Origin: Kwoniella bestiolae CBS 10118
Taxonomy: Eukaryota; Basidiomycota; Tremellomycetes; Tremellales; Cryptococcaceae
DNA: 64,000 bases
Assembly (NCBI RefSeq): GCF_000512585.2
Contig: NC_089246.1
Location: forward strand, 620,001 to 684,000
Direction: 5' to 3'
Under the pieces are notes generated by a model. It searched no databases. It saw only the letters and a program-made list of their open reading frames with translations, and was not told the DNA's origin. Both the position numbers and the translations under genes were made by a program. This document shows, piece by piece, positions 11,916 through 23,149 of the stretch. Position 1 is the stretch's first letter, and every line of letters starts with the position of its first letter.

Positions 11916-13126
11916 GATACCTCGTAGTGAATTCTATAATGTGTTGTGATTCCTACTGTTGTTATGCCTTTCCTCTAATTTCTCAAAGTCCCTGGTCGCT
12001 TTGCTGGTCCTGAGTACACGAAGCAGAAAGATGTATCTATCACAGATCGTAAATTGATTGTCAAAAGATACAAATATGTCCAGTGGGATCCGTCGTCCCT
12101 CTTCAAATTTGTTACGAGATCACCGAGGAGATTTGTAAGACTTTGTTATTGATTCGAGGCTTGTGGTTTTGTTCTATTTCCGGAATATCAGGATCACACG
12201 TTGCGTCGGATACGGCCGATACCACTCAGACAGATACGAGGAGAGTGGTGGTTCAACGATTATGAGGGTGAAAGCAGGACATGAACGATGAGGAGAGAGG
12301 TATATATCAACGAATGCGATTCAGTTTGTCTGACTCAGCACCATATGATCATTACCAAACCATCCCAAACTAAAAAATGAATGAATCCCCGGGCACCGAT
12401 CCCAGTGGAGATGATATATGAGATGGGACATTTATAAGCTTAACGGGCTGAGCCGTCTCGGCCGTATAGGGTAATTTTAACCTGTTTTTGCGCCGCTCGG
12501 TCAGCCGATTTCAGATCCGATGGAAGATCTAAAAGTACTCAAAGGATGAAAGGCGATTAGCGGCGGTGATATCGAGTGGATATTGGGTGGAGGGTACGAG
12601 TACTCCACTCCACATCGTACTTATGCTCATGATGATGAGGGAGTGAATGTGGAGGGTACACCAGTTGGTACATGGTAAAGCACAACCGATAATTCAGAGG
12701 TGCCGCAGCGATGTAACGCACTGTGAATGTGATTTGGGTCATCTTGACCGACCGAACCAGATCCCTCTTTGTGCTTTTCCCCTATCTCAACGAACGTCAC
12801 TCGGTATTCCCCCTTGCTGCATATATATGAGCACCTAGTTTCGATATGGGAAGTTGCTGAGATCAACACCACGTATCGAATGCACATAGGGATCGAGAGG
12901 CGAGAGGCCAAGGTCTGTCAGATAACCTTGTTACCGCGAGTAGTAAGTTAGCCCAAATAATGATACATATGACGTCACAAGTCGATCTGCCTACAGGTCG
13001 TACTATCGGCACCATTGTGTTGGAACCAAGGCAGGAAGGGGTATTCACCTACCTCAGATCTCATCTATTCGCTCCTTCTTCCTCTTTTCTCCCCTTCTCT
13101 GACATAGTTCGATAGTCAAATTTAAC
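11916..13126. promoter_or_regulatory. Divergent promoter region (MFS / WW-domain gene)
   Basis: 1.2 kb between two start codons facing away from each other, so it must hold both promoters. Short frames (12083-12265 plus, 12627-12911 minus) have no recognisable content. TATA-like GGTATATATCAACG lies near 12299 and CATATATATGAGC near 12820; whether either is used is unknown. Confidence 0.4.
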
Positions 13127-14539
13127 ATGTCCTCCAATACAAACCCCACAGAAGCACCCCCGCCATACCAACCAGGCGATACTCGACCCAACGTATCTGT
13201 CACCAACCCCTCCGGAGACGTCAGAACAGCTTCGCAAGATGCCGTACAAACTCAGAACGATCGACCGGGACATCAGAGAACCCCTTCGAACGTATCTGAC
13301 CTGAGTGATCTGACGGATGAGGAGGATCAGAATAAGTTGGATCCCAAGGAGGTGGAGATGAGACGGAGTATGGATGATGAGCAGAGGGATTTGCCGGAGG
13401 GGTGGGTGAGGTGTTTTGATCCGAAGTGAGTGTTTCTTTATCACTATCAATCATCTTGTAGTGCACTACAAATCATCGAGATAATGTTCTTCTGAATAGC
13501 GTATTGTCCTTGTGTGTTTGTATACTAATGTATCTTGGAATGGAACAGACAACAACACGCCTTCTACGTCGACGAAAAGACCAAACGATCATCCTGGCTC
13601 CACCCTTACGACGACCCCGAGTTCCTCAGGACATTACCCAAGACCCATCCTGCCCATCCTGAATCCAAGGAAGGTCAGGCCGTGAGGAAGCGATCAGAGG
13701 ATGAAAAGATGTTGCAAGATAAGATCAAGTCTACCAAATCTACCAAGGATGGGAGAGAACGAGAACAAATTAAGAATGTTGTGGGAGGGGAGGAGAGGAA
13801 TTGGTTCCAGAAGAAGAAAGATAAGTTGATTGGGACTAAGGAGGAGAGGGCGAAAGCCAAGGAGGAGAAGAGGAACGCGAAGGAGGAGCAGAGACGGAAG
13901 ATGATCGTAGGTTAACCTTCTTCCTGAGTGTAATACCGTAGAGCGCTGATAGATGTTGTGCTGTGATTAGGAGGCTCAAGCTGCTTATCAACGACGAAGG
14001 CAGGAACTAATCAATCAACAGCTCAACGATCCTAATATCCGTAAGTTGTTATCCACCGAACCCGGTTGATGCAGATATATGCTTATATTCCAACGAACAG
14101 GCCGAATGTACGCAAGCGATCCGTATGCGTACGCTGCTCCCTCAACCCCATTCATGAGAGGCGGTGGAATGTACGGTTCTCCCTACGGATATGGTAAGCT
14201 TATAACGTCATGCATTTGTTCATTCCATGAGCTCACTTTCGATTCCTGTCATAGGCTACGGCGGCGGATACGGTCGACGAGGCTACGGAGGAATGGGTAT
14301 GGGTATGGGAGCTCCTATGCTCATGGGCGGTGGTGCTGGTCTCTTAGGTGGAATGTTGCTAGCGGACGCTATGACTCCTGGTGAGCTCATTGCGATAGCT
14401 TTCGTTCTCATCACCTGGGGCTGCTTCATGCTGATCAACAAACATCACGAAAATAGATTATGGAGGAGGATTTGGAGGAGGTGGATTTGATGGTGGTGGT
14501 GGAGGAGGTGATATGGGTGGTGGCGGTGGTGGATTCTAG
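13127..14539 (+). CDS. WW-domain protein with Gly-rich C-terminus (Wwm1-like)
   Basis: The N-terminus is Pro-rich (APPPYQPGD) and Ser/Asp-rich, then a WW domain split by intron 1: LPEGWVRCFDPK | QQHAFYVDEKTKRSSWLHP, with both signature Trp and the terminal Pro. A Lys/Glu-rich helical region (RNWFQKKKDKLIGTKEERAKAK...) follows. Later small exons encode EAQAAYQRRRQELINQQ, a Gly/Tyr/Met-rich stretch, GGGAGLLGGMLLADAM, and a final DYGGGFGGGGF...GGGGGGF, stop TAG at 14537-14539. At least five introns. The arrangement (WW, then a GxGLLGG-like hydrophobic patch, then Gly/Asp/Phe tail) is that of S. cerevisiae Wwm1, a WW protein reported to interact with metacaspase, here with an extra charged linker. 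Partner and role in this organism are inference. Confidence 0.75.
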
Positions 14540-14934
14540 AGACATAACGCAAGAAGTATACATTCCTTTATTTTTGAGTTGGTGGTGGTCCATCTGTAGA
14601 ATTATAATATCAGGTACAAGATAGATAGATGACTATATATGTAGTGCAATGCTCTGTCACCCGTTATTTACGCTACTGAGTTATACATGCTGGTTTCCAA
14701 CCTATACTTTGAAACGAGTAGTGAGGTGAGAGTGAAGATTCTTCACGAGTATTCCTGCATTCATTAACTGAAATGCGGGGCACCGATAAACACCCTCGCT
14801 CGGTCAGTAGCGATGTTGTGAACAAGATCAATCAATCAATCAACATGACGAGAACGATGTGACAGCCAACATCTCAATGTATACAATAGCACCCATCCGT
14901 GTGTAGGTTGATCAGAAGTATCAGTGAATCAACA
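14540..14934. other. Intergenic, same-strand genes
   Basis: 395 bases holding the 3' UTR of the WW gene and the promoter/5' UTR of the HbrB gene. Tandem ATCA repeats (CAATCAATCAATCAAC) near 14830. No gene seen. Confidence 0.45.
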
Positions 14935-17313
14935 ATGCAAAACTCGCGTCCACCAACCTTCCGGCGACCCTCCAATCTATCCATCAAACCCCCCTCACCC
15001 TCGCCTTCACCGAACGTACCAGCCTTGAGCACACCCACGAACCTTACCAACCCCTACTCGAACCTGCATTCCCCACGTCGAACGGCCTTACCCCCCTCAC
15101 CTACTCATTCGAACGTATCCTATGCAAGTCGGGGATCATCCTCCGGCCTAGGTGTGGGGAATCGAGACGACCATCCCCCGCCCCCGCCGGTTCCTAGTAA
15201 AGGTAATGAAAGGGATAAAGATAAAAAGTTGCCGGGGATACCTAGTCCGCATAAGGGGATGAAGGGGTGGGCTACGGGGGCTTATGATAATAAGCTTGTG
15301 AGTGTCCTTTCCCATAAGAATGTGATGCGAGATGGATGGGAAAGTCGGAAGCACGCTTTGTAGGGCTGGGATAGTCGTTCCTTTATACCTGTGCGGTATG
15401 GGTAGTCTGGTATCAAAGGTAGATTGGACACCTCACAGATGCTCAGATCTTGCCATACTCAAGATGTCATACTGTTAGATGAATGTCACTTCCTGACTAT
15501 TTGATAAATCAAGCCAAGAGATTCATCCCCGCTAACATGCCTTCCCCGTCCCTCTCCACGGCGATTATCCAGGTATCCTCGACCCTCTCCCATCTCCCCC
15601 CTTTACCGCCCCTCTCACCCGTACCCATCTCCGGCTCCTCCTCATCACTCCATCCAACAGCCTCTTCAAGCCATCTCCACCCATCACCCAGACCATCAAT
15701 ATCCAACCAATCTTCCTCTGGGGGGATCGTCGTCTACCCTGATGGTACCCCGTTGACAGACCATCAGCACTCGCACCATGATCTCAGTGGGAGGATAGCA
15801 GAGTCAATGACGATGGCTCATTCGAGTCCTAGTAGTCCGTGGAGTCTTTTGACGGTACATGTCTTGCCGCTTTTTGCTGGGAGTGCGTTGAAGACGCCAT
15901 TGGAGGATTTGAAGTGGGTTATGAATCTCTCTTTCTGCCTCATCGTCATTATCATCCCTCTACTATCCACGACCTCTGGCCTGAGTGAACTCGTCATCTA
16001 ATGGTCATGGTTGATTTCGTCTCTAGCCACCTATGCCACTCGCACATCGTATCTACTTCTCAGCGTTATCCACCATCCAGGATCGTCTCGCTCCTCACTG
16101 CGGATTTAAGAGAATTTATAGCTTCTGGGATGTTGACGCTCAAAGCCAAGTTTGAGACTCTTGAAGAAGGCAAGGTGGTCAGTAGAGCTGCCGAGGTATG
16201 GATCTTCTTTTGGGCACAGGTGTTACCGGTGAGTATATCTTACCATGATCTTGATACTTCTTCCACTCTATCGTCAGGCATACATCCTTCCCACGGGAGC
16301 TGATATAAGAATATGCCACTCGTATGTAGTACGTCGAAGGGGTCTTCCTACCCTTCACCCAACTTCGAGATCTCCCTTCAACCAGCTCATCAACCTATCA
16401 AACCTCCTCCTCATCTCCCATACCTGTTCGACACCTCATACTCTCCGGATTCCTCTTGCATATACTACTACCATTACTCCCCCGACTTATACCTCAAATA
16501 ACCAGTAATCCCAATACCTCTTCGCCCGTCATCCCCAACTCATACCCCCCGCCAACTACCCAAGAATTATCCAAGATCCTACAAATGTCGCTGGTCCTAT
16601 CTACCCAAGCACGATACTCTTCCTTCTTCGCTGCGTCGTCGGGCGACCAAGAACGGGACAATCACGATGATGAGGTCCGGCTAAACGTGGAGAGCCTGGG
16701 GAAAGCGGTGAAATGGAGATTGACCCAAATAGAGATTGAAGCTCAATTACCACCTCAATCTTCCAGTAATTCACCTATAAAGAGCTCACCTAGCAATGGG
16801 ATCCAGAAGACCGGATCAGGCGGTGGATTACAGCGAGGACCTAGTCTGAGCCAGTCAGGGAGGTATAGACGAAAAGGTTGGAGGGCATCTGCCAATTTGG
16901 GGTTATTGAGTTTGAACCAATTCCCTAATGAGATGTCAAGGCAGAATAGTGGTGAGGTGAAGTACAAAGAGAGAGATAAGATTGATGAAGAGGATGATGA
17001 AGAGAATATCCCTTTATCGAGATTACGAACCAATACGACTGATTCGCTGGGATTACCGGTACCAAATATGAACGGGTCGATGGTATCTACTCTCAATGGT
17101 GGGTCGACGATAACGGGCGGTAGTTCGACGATCACTGGGGGAAGTACGATTAGAGGAGAGAGTCTCGCTTCGTACGGTGAGACTCCGTCTATAACTCCTT
17201 CGGGGCAGACGGGGAGGGAGATGATGTATGGTCGACCTGTTAGGAGAGGGAGGGCGGAGAGTGAGGGGAGTGAGATGACGGGTTTAAGTGGGAGAGGGGA
17301 GAATAGGATATAA
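14935..17313 (+). CDS. HbrB/Bit61-family TORC2 subunit (PROTOR-like)
   Basis: The N-terminus is low-complexity Ser/Pro-rich. The HbrB core follows and is spread over several exons: LLTVHVLPLFAGSALKTPLEDLN, LLTADLREFIASGMLTL, RAAEVWIFFWAQVLP | YVEGVFLPFTQL, SGFLLHILLPLLPRLI, and ELSKILQMSLVLSTQ. These correspond to the conserved blocks of the fungal HbrB / yeast Bit61-Bit2 / animal PROTOR family, which bind Rictor/Avo3 in TOR complex 2 at the plasma membrane. The C-terminus (after about 16650) is disordered and Ser/Arg/Gly-rich. Introns were placed by frame: exon 2 starts AGATTCATC after a CAAGCCAAG acceptor, and the WAQVLP|YVEGV junction spans a 92-base intron. ATG at 14935 is in frame with an upstream Met at 14899; the later one is chosen because the extra residues look like leader sequence. 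Confidence 0.8.
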
Positions 17314-17807
17314 CTTAGTTGAGTACTGTATTTTTAGTGATGGTTACTATCTATCCTGTTGATGAGATGTAAAGCTTAACGACCTGATTCAATTTGATTT
17401 TGATTTGATCATGTTCATGCTCATTGCCACTCACCTGATTTGAGTCACCATCAAATCCACACAACTCATACATCTCACATCATGATGCGCACGGACCATC
17501 AAAAGATCCCATCAACCATCAACCATCAACAATCGCAAACAAGATAAACAAGTAAACAAATCATATCAAACAAACAAACACTCGGCTGATTTGCATTCTT
17601 TCTTCACTTTTCATTTCTCATCTGTCATCTTTCATCTTTTTTTTTGCATTTGATTCCCTTTCATCCAACGCTCTTTCTTTCATCACCTTCTCATACCTGT
17701 GTAAACCAGCCGAACGAGCTCCTCGTTCTATTGTAAATAACTCGTACTGCACCCATCGGTTCACTTCCCTCGATCCTCCAGTTTAGTCTCCTCGTCACAG
17801 TATAAAG
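17314..17807. promoter_or_regulatory. Intergenic/promoter with simple repeats
   Basis: Holds a run of ATCAACC units (about 17508-17532), AAACA-type repeats (about 17548-17582) and a polypyrimidine tract with a T9-10 run (about 17636). This is typical promoter/5' UTR composition for the gene that starts at 17808. No coding signal. Confidence 0.4.
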
Positions 17808-20728
17808 ATGAAGCCCGAACCTTCTGGACCGCCAGATCCCTCTCATACCTCTCATCCACCTCCTCGCAGAAGACGATCAACCCCCGATATACCCCTTCCT
17901 CCGGTGGAACCGCTGATTCTTCCCTCTCAAGGATACCCTCCTATATATCCCTCTGACGAACCAATCCTACCTTCTCAGTTCGCACAACGTCCTATACACT
18001 TCAACTCACCTATTGACGAATTCAACCACCAACATCACCTAAATGATGGACGAACCACCTCAATGCCGAATCTACCTAGTACGACCACCAGCTTTACGAG
18101 GCTGATCTATCGTCCTCATTCTGCTATTCCCGCTCTGCATCATCCCATTCGCGGTTGGTACAAGAACAAGAAAGGGAAAGATAAATTTATAGTTGATGAA
18201 CCGCCAAAAAGGAAGTTTGGGCAATTGCCTCTGTATTTTATGTGAGTCTGCATCTTCTGATCCCGTCGTCCCTCGGATGTACGAAAGAAAGGTAACGTGC
18301 TGATTCATGACTTTAGGGAATGGATATACCCCTACCTCACAAGATACCAAGATAAAGTCAATTTCGCTCATTCCTCCTCAAAACCTTACCAAGCGTTTTA
18401 CAAAATACGATGTCTTGAATTCGGATTCGGTAGACCAGTGCTCGAACTGACAAAGAAGACTTGGGCTCAAATGTGGTTCGAGCTGAGAGACCATCGAAAG
18501 ACCTGTGATGCACCGTATTGTACCAGTGAGCTAATTTTAACCTTCCACTTCCATCTTAGCCCATGCTGACGTGGTGTTTGCAGATGCAGGAAGAAAGCTG
18601 GCTATCATGCCTTTTTATCCCTCGGGCAGCGTCGATTCTTCCTTGACGACGTCTGGGACGACTACGCCGTGGTCAACTGATACGAACGTAATATCGAATG
18701 TCTCAGAAGTTCAGTAAGCTGCGTTTAACTTGACAGTGCTGGGCTACATTCCTAAGCACGAGGCTGATTGCCAGTATTCTACTGCCCAGACCGAGCAACC
18801 AAGGTATCAGAACCAACTCTTTGATCGAATACTACATCCAGTCTGGGGGACTTGTAGGACCTGATAAGTTTTTGGATTGTAAATTCCGGAAAATGAGGAA
18901 ACGGGTTACCAAGATGGAGATTTTGGGTAAGTCTATCATTCAGTGTTTCCCATACCTCCCCTTCCCCTGCTTTATCTGATGGGTTGGCTGGCTGTCACTG
19001 TTCATCGACATGTTTCCGTGAAGATCAGTATAATAAGCCTGAAGCCTGTTGCGAATCTTATTTTCACCTTCGTAGCCCGATTGAATGACTTCGCCAAGTT
19101 CCGACCACACCGCCACATGCCTCCCCCAGAAAACCTTCGAGATCATCCTTGTCTCGCCAGCGCATTATTCTGTATTCCACCTCAAAAGTCCCTCGTCGTC
19201 AGGGTCAATATAACTTCCGAACATTGGGGAGAGATAAGATATGGGAGTTATATCCTGTGCAACCCTGATGGAATTACGCTATTGGACATTATGCATTCTC
19301 TGCAGCTGAGGTGAGAGCTCCCTCTTTGACTTACGTCGAAGTTTCCTTTGGTCTGATCTTGCGAGTCCAAAGTATGAACCAAAACATCAAGCATGAGGAT
19401 CGTATGCCAATGTATCATCAGATGCTCGACGAGGACGAGTATAAAGTCGTTCGGGATTCCTCGCCTTATCAGCGGATGAAGATCAAGTTCAACAAGAGAG
19501 TTCAGAAACTCGCTTTGCGCACTAGACCTCTGTACGTCGTTTAACAATTTTCCGTCGAAGAGTCTCATGTACTTGGCTATGTCCAATGTTAGATCAGTCA
19601 ACATCGATCCGCAGTACTTCAAACCCACACGTCCTCTTGTAGAAGCGAATTGGGAAAGAACATATAGGCAATGGGAGGCAAAGAGGGTCTGGCTGGCCGC
19701 TCAACCTCGACCTGCCCGTGAGTTCATTACCCCTATCATTTTTTAAGGTAAGATATTGGTGGCTGAGACTTACTTCGGATCTTGGTGGTACGGTAGCATT
19801 TATCGACAAGTTCTCAAATTGGTCAGGAATGGTCCGTGTACGAAGGAAGAACGTCCCTCCATGGGAGAAACTACACTTGATGTCCAATACGGATCTGCAA
19901 GTGCTGAGCGCTTCGACACGTGAGTTGTCCCATTCCGTACGGCATATCCAAAACACAGTATCATTGTTGATCTGGTTTCCCTTTGTCGTATCGGCAGCAC
20001 CAGACATTGTCCAACTCCCAACCGGACCCCGTAATCCCAAAGCTCCATGGGAATCAATACACCTACCTCCCTTCTCACGTCTCCCGCCTTCCTCAGAAGG
20101 CATCCCCCTCGTCGACTCTCCTTTCTCCATAACTCCCTCGCCCCGCAAATCCTCTAAATCCGCTACTCCGCCTGAACCTCAGAGAGGAAGTCAAAGTCCA
20201 CCGATCACCCAGCTAGCCTCACCGACTGCCACCGAGGAATCAACAATGGTTCAAACTCCCTCTCCACCCATCGCGAGCTCCTCAAGTCCTCGTAGGATTG
20301 GACAGCTCCGCGAAGAGGACGAAGAGGAGGAGGAACCTCCTACGGTGGGTTATGCCAGTTCGGGTACGAAGTATAGTCCGCCAAAGAAACCTGAGGGGTA
20401 TGTTGCCGTCCCGACTACAAGGAAGAAATTACCCCCTATTCAGGAGTTGTCTAGGGGGAGTGATTCTAGAGTGGACCCAGCGCAGTTTGGTGGTCTGCTG
20501 GGTGGGCCAACAGGTGGAGAAGCAGATTCGCAGGTTGGAGGAGGCAATCTTGCTCAGCATGACGGTGGAGGTGAAGGTGCTGCTGTTGCTGCTGCTCATC
20601 AGATGGTTCCGGCAGGATCTCAACAAGTTGGTGGAGTGTCGCGACAGACTATTGAGCCTGCAGAACGCGGTGTAATGTCAACTACGCAAAGTGATGTTTC
20701 TCCTCCTGCAGCTCCACGGTACAGGTGA
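17808..20728 (+). CDS. Uncharacterised basidiomycete protein, multi-exon
   Basis: I do not recognise this protein. About nine exons. The N-terminus is Pro/Ser-rich (EPSGPPDPSHTSHPPPRRRR). A folded-looking middle follows: WIYPYLTRYQDKVNF, RCLEFGFGRPVLEL, KTWAQMWFELRDHRKTCDAPYC, then SLIEYYIQSGGLVGPDKF, RLNDFAKFRPHRHM, VRVNITSEHWGEIRYGSYILC, DRMPMYHQMLDED, and LVEANWERTYRQWEAKRVWLA. The C-terminal third (from about 20000) is disordered, Ser/Pro/Glu/Gly-rich. No signal peptide or TM. The intron with donor TCGACAC|GTGAGTTG (near 19920) is assumed because reading through gives atypical sequence. The RTNSLIEYYIQSGG...VRVNITSEHWGEIRYG portion suggests a β-rich/PH-like fold, but this is only an impression. 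Confidence 0.6.
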
Positions 20729-21111
20729 TTGTGGATGGACGAATTGGTAGAACAGATTTTTTTGTGAAGGTCGTCCGATATTATAGGCTTGGGATTATCA
20801 CTAGATTATGATACTGTAGTTTGGGGACAGGTGGATGGAATGATTTTGATGTAAAAGTATCATGGAAGAAAGATCAATTTCCCATATAGTTAGTTGTAAT
20901 TGGTCTCTAGTCTCGATTATTAGATCAATGACAAATTGTAGCTTTAACAGCATTAGTATTAGTCACGTAGTAATAGTCTGTCTTATGCGATGTACAACTT
21001 GTCGCTTGGTCAGTATGATTTGAACAAACCGGCTACTGTATAGCGACATGACAATAGCAGAACGGCAACAATATGTATATCTCCCCTCCAAGCATACAAT
21101 AGTGAATATCG
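20729..21111. other. Convergent 3' ends, no gene
   Basis: AT-rich 3' flanks of two convergent genes. No coding or RNA-gene signal seen. Confidence 0.45.
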
Positions 21112-21529
21112 CTAAACACGTTCACTCTCAACCTTCTCATACCCCCCTTTCTTAGCCTTAACCTTGGATAGTCTCTCTTTTCCACCTCCGTAGAAGTATA
21201 CTCCCAGTCCTACAGGGATGACCATGAACCCTACTAATAACAAGAAATACTTGAGGGGCGATGAGAGTGTTGTGTACTCTAGGAAATCAGGTTCGTCCAA
21301 TGTGTATTCGCCTTCTTTGGTGTCATCTGAAAGTGGGGTGGTCGAGTCGGTCAGGACGGGGACGACGTCGTCTTCGTCCTGTGTTTCAGTAGAGTATAGT
21401 GTGAAGTGTAAGTTGATTTGGTAGTGAATGATTTCATTGGTAGTGAGTTGCAGGTAGGGGTCGAATCGCCATCGATAGTATAGTATAGGTGAAAAATAAA
21501 AATAAAAAATGCATGGCTTCAGAATTCAT
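21112..21529 (-). CDS. Small single-pass membrane protein (gene model uncertain)
   Basis: The C-terminal exon is clear: an acidic lumenal-type segment (DEDDVVPVLTDSTTPL, LDEPDFLEYTTLSSPLK), one TM helix (YFLLLVGFMVIPVGLGVYFYGG) and a basic tail (KERLSKVKAKKGGYEKVE), TAG at 21112-21114. There is no ATG in that frame upstream. A second frame starting at 21529 encodes a signal-peptide-like MHFLFLFFTYTILSMA, and no GT occurs between the two, so a GT-AG intron is impossible there. A GC-AG intron (CCT|GCAACT ... AACACAG|GAC) would join them in frame to give a short type I membrane protein. Alternatively there is a sequence error or a start elsewhere. The function is unknown. It lies only about 70 bases from the stop of the cyclophilin gene upstream of it. 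Confidence 0.4.
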
Positions 21530-21600
21530 TCTCTTTGTTTATTCGTCATCACCTTCACACGTCCAGCCTACCGCTGTTTGTTTTTTGGGATATTTGGGAT

Positions 21601-22804
21601 TTATAATTCAACACGGAAAGGTACCTGGTTGCCCTCTTCATCCGTCTCATGATCAATAGGTAACTGCGACGAACGAATGTATCAGCTATGCGCTCCCTGA
21701 ACTCTGGGACCCGAGAGAGATAGAGGGGATAGCTCACCTCTCCTGAAGCGACGATTGTAACTTGTTCGGCGGGCTTATCACCCCGGGAAGTCTTGACGCC
21801 CTCCATGGCGTAGACTACGTCCATCCCTTCGATGACGTGGCCGAAGACGACCTGATCATTCAGAACGGGTTAGTGGATGAACTTGAGCCAAAGGATCTTC
21901 GAGGGATTGTGCGAATGGGATATCACAACTTACGTGTTTGCCGTCCAACCATGAGGTCTTGATGGTACAGATGAAGAACTGATAAATTGATGTTAGTTGA
22001 TGTAACTCCGATTGTAGAGTGTGGGCTAACTCACCTGAGATCCGTTGGTATCTCTACCGGCGTTGGCCATGGCTACGTGGAAATGTCAGTATAAAGAATG
22101 AAATTTGAGATAGATCAACTGTCAACGCACAGAGTACACCAGGTCCGGTGTGTCTTAATTTGAAGTTCTCATCTTCGAACTGCAAAGCGAAACAATATCA
22201 GCTTATACATAAAATAGTCGGTTAGATACAAGCTGACAAACTCACCTTGTTACCGTAGATGGATTTACCACCGGTACCGTCCCCTTTGGTGAAATCACCA
22301 CCTTGGATCCTATGATAGGATCAGTCAGATCAGCTCGCCTTCAACGGCCCACTCAGATATGGATGTGACGAAGCTGACTGATGTAGTAAACACTCACATG
22401 AAGTTCTTGATGATTCGATGGAAAGAAGAACCTTGGTACCCGTATCCCAACTCCTCGCCATCGGCGGTCTTACCGGTACATAATGCTCGGAAGTTCTCCA
22501 CAGTCTTAGGTACGGTCCTATTGGACTTTCATCAGCTAAAATATCCTTCGCGAAGATGACAAAGCTACTCACTTTCCGTACAAGCCCATTACGACCCTTC
22601 CGAGGGGCTTACCACCATGTTCTACGTCGAAGTAGACCTACCATGCCAGTCTGAATTAGCTCAGTCCTGGGAGTAGAGGAGATAGAGGTTTGAGCTCACC
22701 TTGTTGGTGATGATTGGGCCTTTTGCTGCATCTGCACTTCCGATGAAGAAGAGTAGAGCGACTAGGACAGCGGCGAGGAGGGGTAGGAGTGATAGTTTGG
22801 CCAT
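21601..22804 (-). CDS. Secretory-pathway peptidyl-prolyl cis-trans isomerase (cyclophilin B type)
   Basis: Signal peptide MAKLSLLPLLAAVLVALLFF, then the cyclophilin domain: VYFDVEHGGKPLGRVVMGLYG, KTVENFRALCTG, YQGSSFHRIIKNFMIQGGDFT, GTGGKSIYG, FKLRHTGPGVLSMANAG, NGSQFFICT, WLDGKHVVFGHV. The catalytic Arg of FHRIIKNFMIQGGD, the QFFICT block and the WLDG Trp are all present, so it should be active. At least seven short introns. The protein ends with a hydrophilic tail NQVPFRVEL; the terminal -VEL is not a canonical HDEL/KDEL but may still favour ER residence. It acts in ER/secretory protein folding. TAA at 21601-21603. It shares a short divergent promoter with the DNAJC9 gene. Confidence 0.92.
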
Positions 22805-23149
22805 TTTGGGTATGTCAAGATGACCAAGCTATGTATATGCTCTAGGAGTGAAGAATAAGAAGAGGAAGAGAAAGGAGTAATTGAATTTGTAGGTCGTCAA
22901 CGTGGAGAAGAAAGTGTCGGGTATCGGGAAGTGGGGAATTACCCAAAAGGGAAATATACCATTGAACAGTGACATATTGCATTATGTGCGCGACGCGTCG
23001 AAAGTGATTTTGGAGCAAGAATGGAGAACCGCCATTGTAATGTTCGTAGTATAGAAACAGCATCATTCATGGATATCCTCTTCACTTGAACTTATTCTTA
23101 TATCTTTATTGACACTCATACACCCACTTGCCTCAATAATCTGACCGCG
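22805..23149. promoter_or_regulatory. Divergent promoter between cyclophilin B and DNAJC9
   Basis: 345 bases between two outward-facing start codons, so both promoters must lie here. Contains GACGCGTCG near 22990. The spacing is short enough for shared regulation of two protein-folding factors, but that is inference. Confidence 0.45.
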
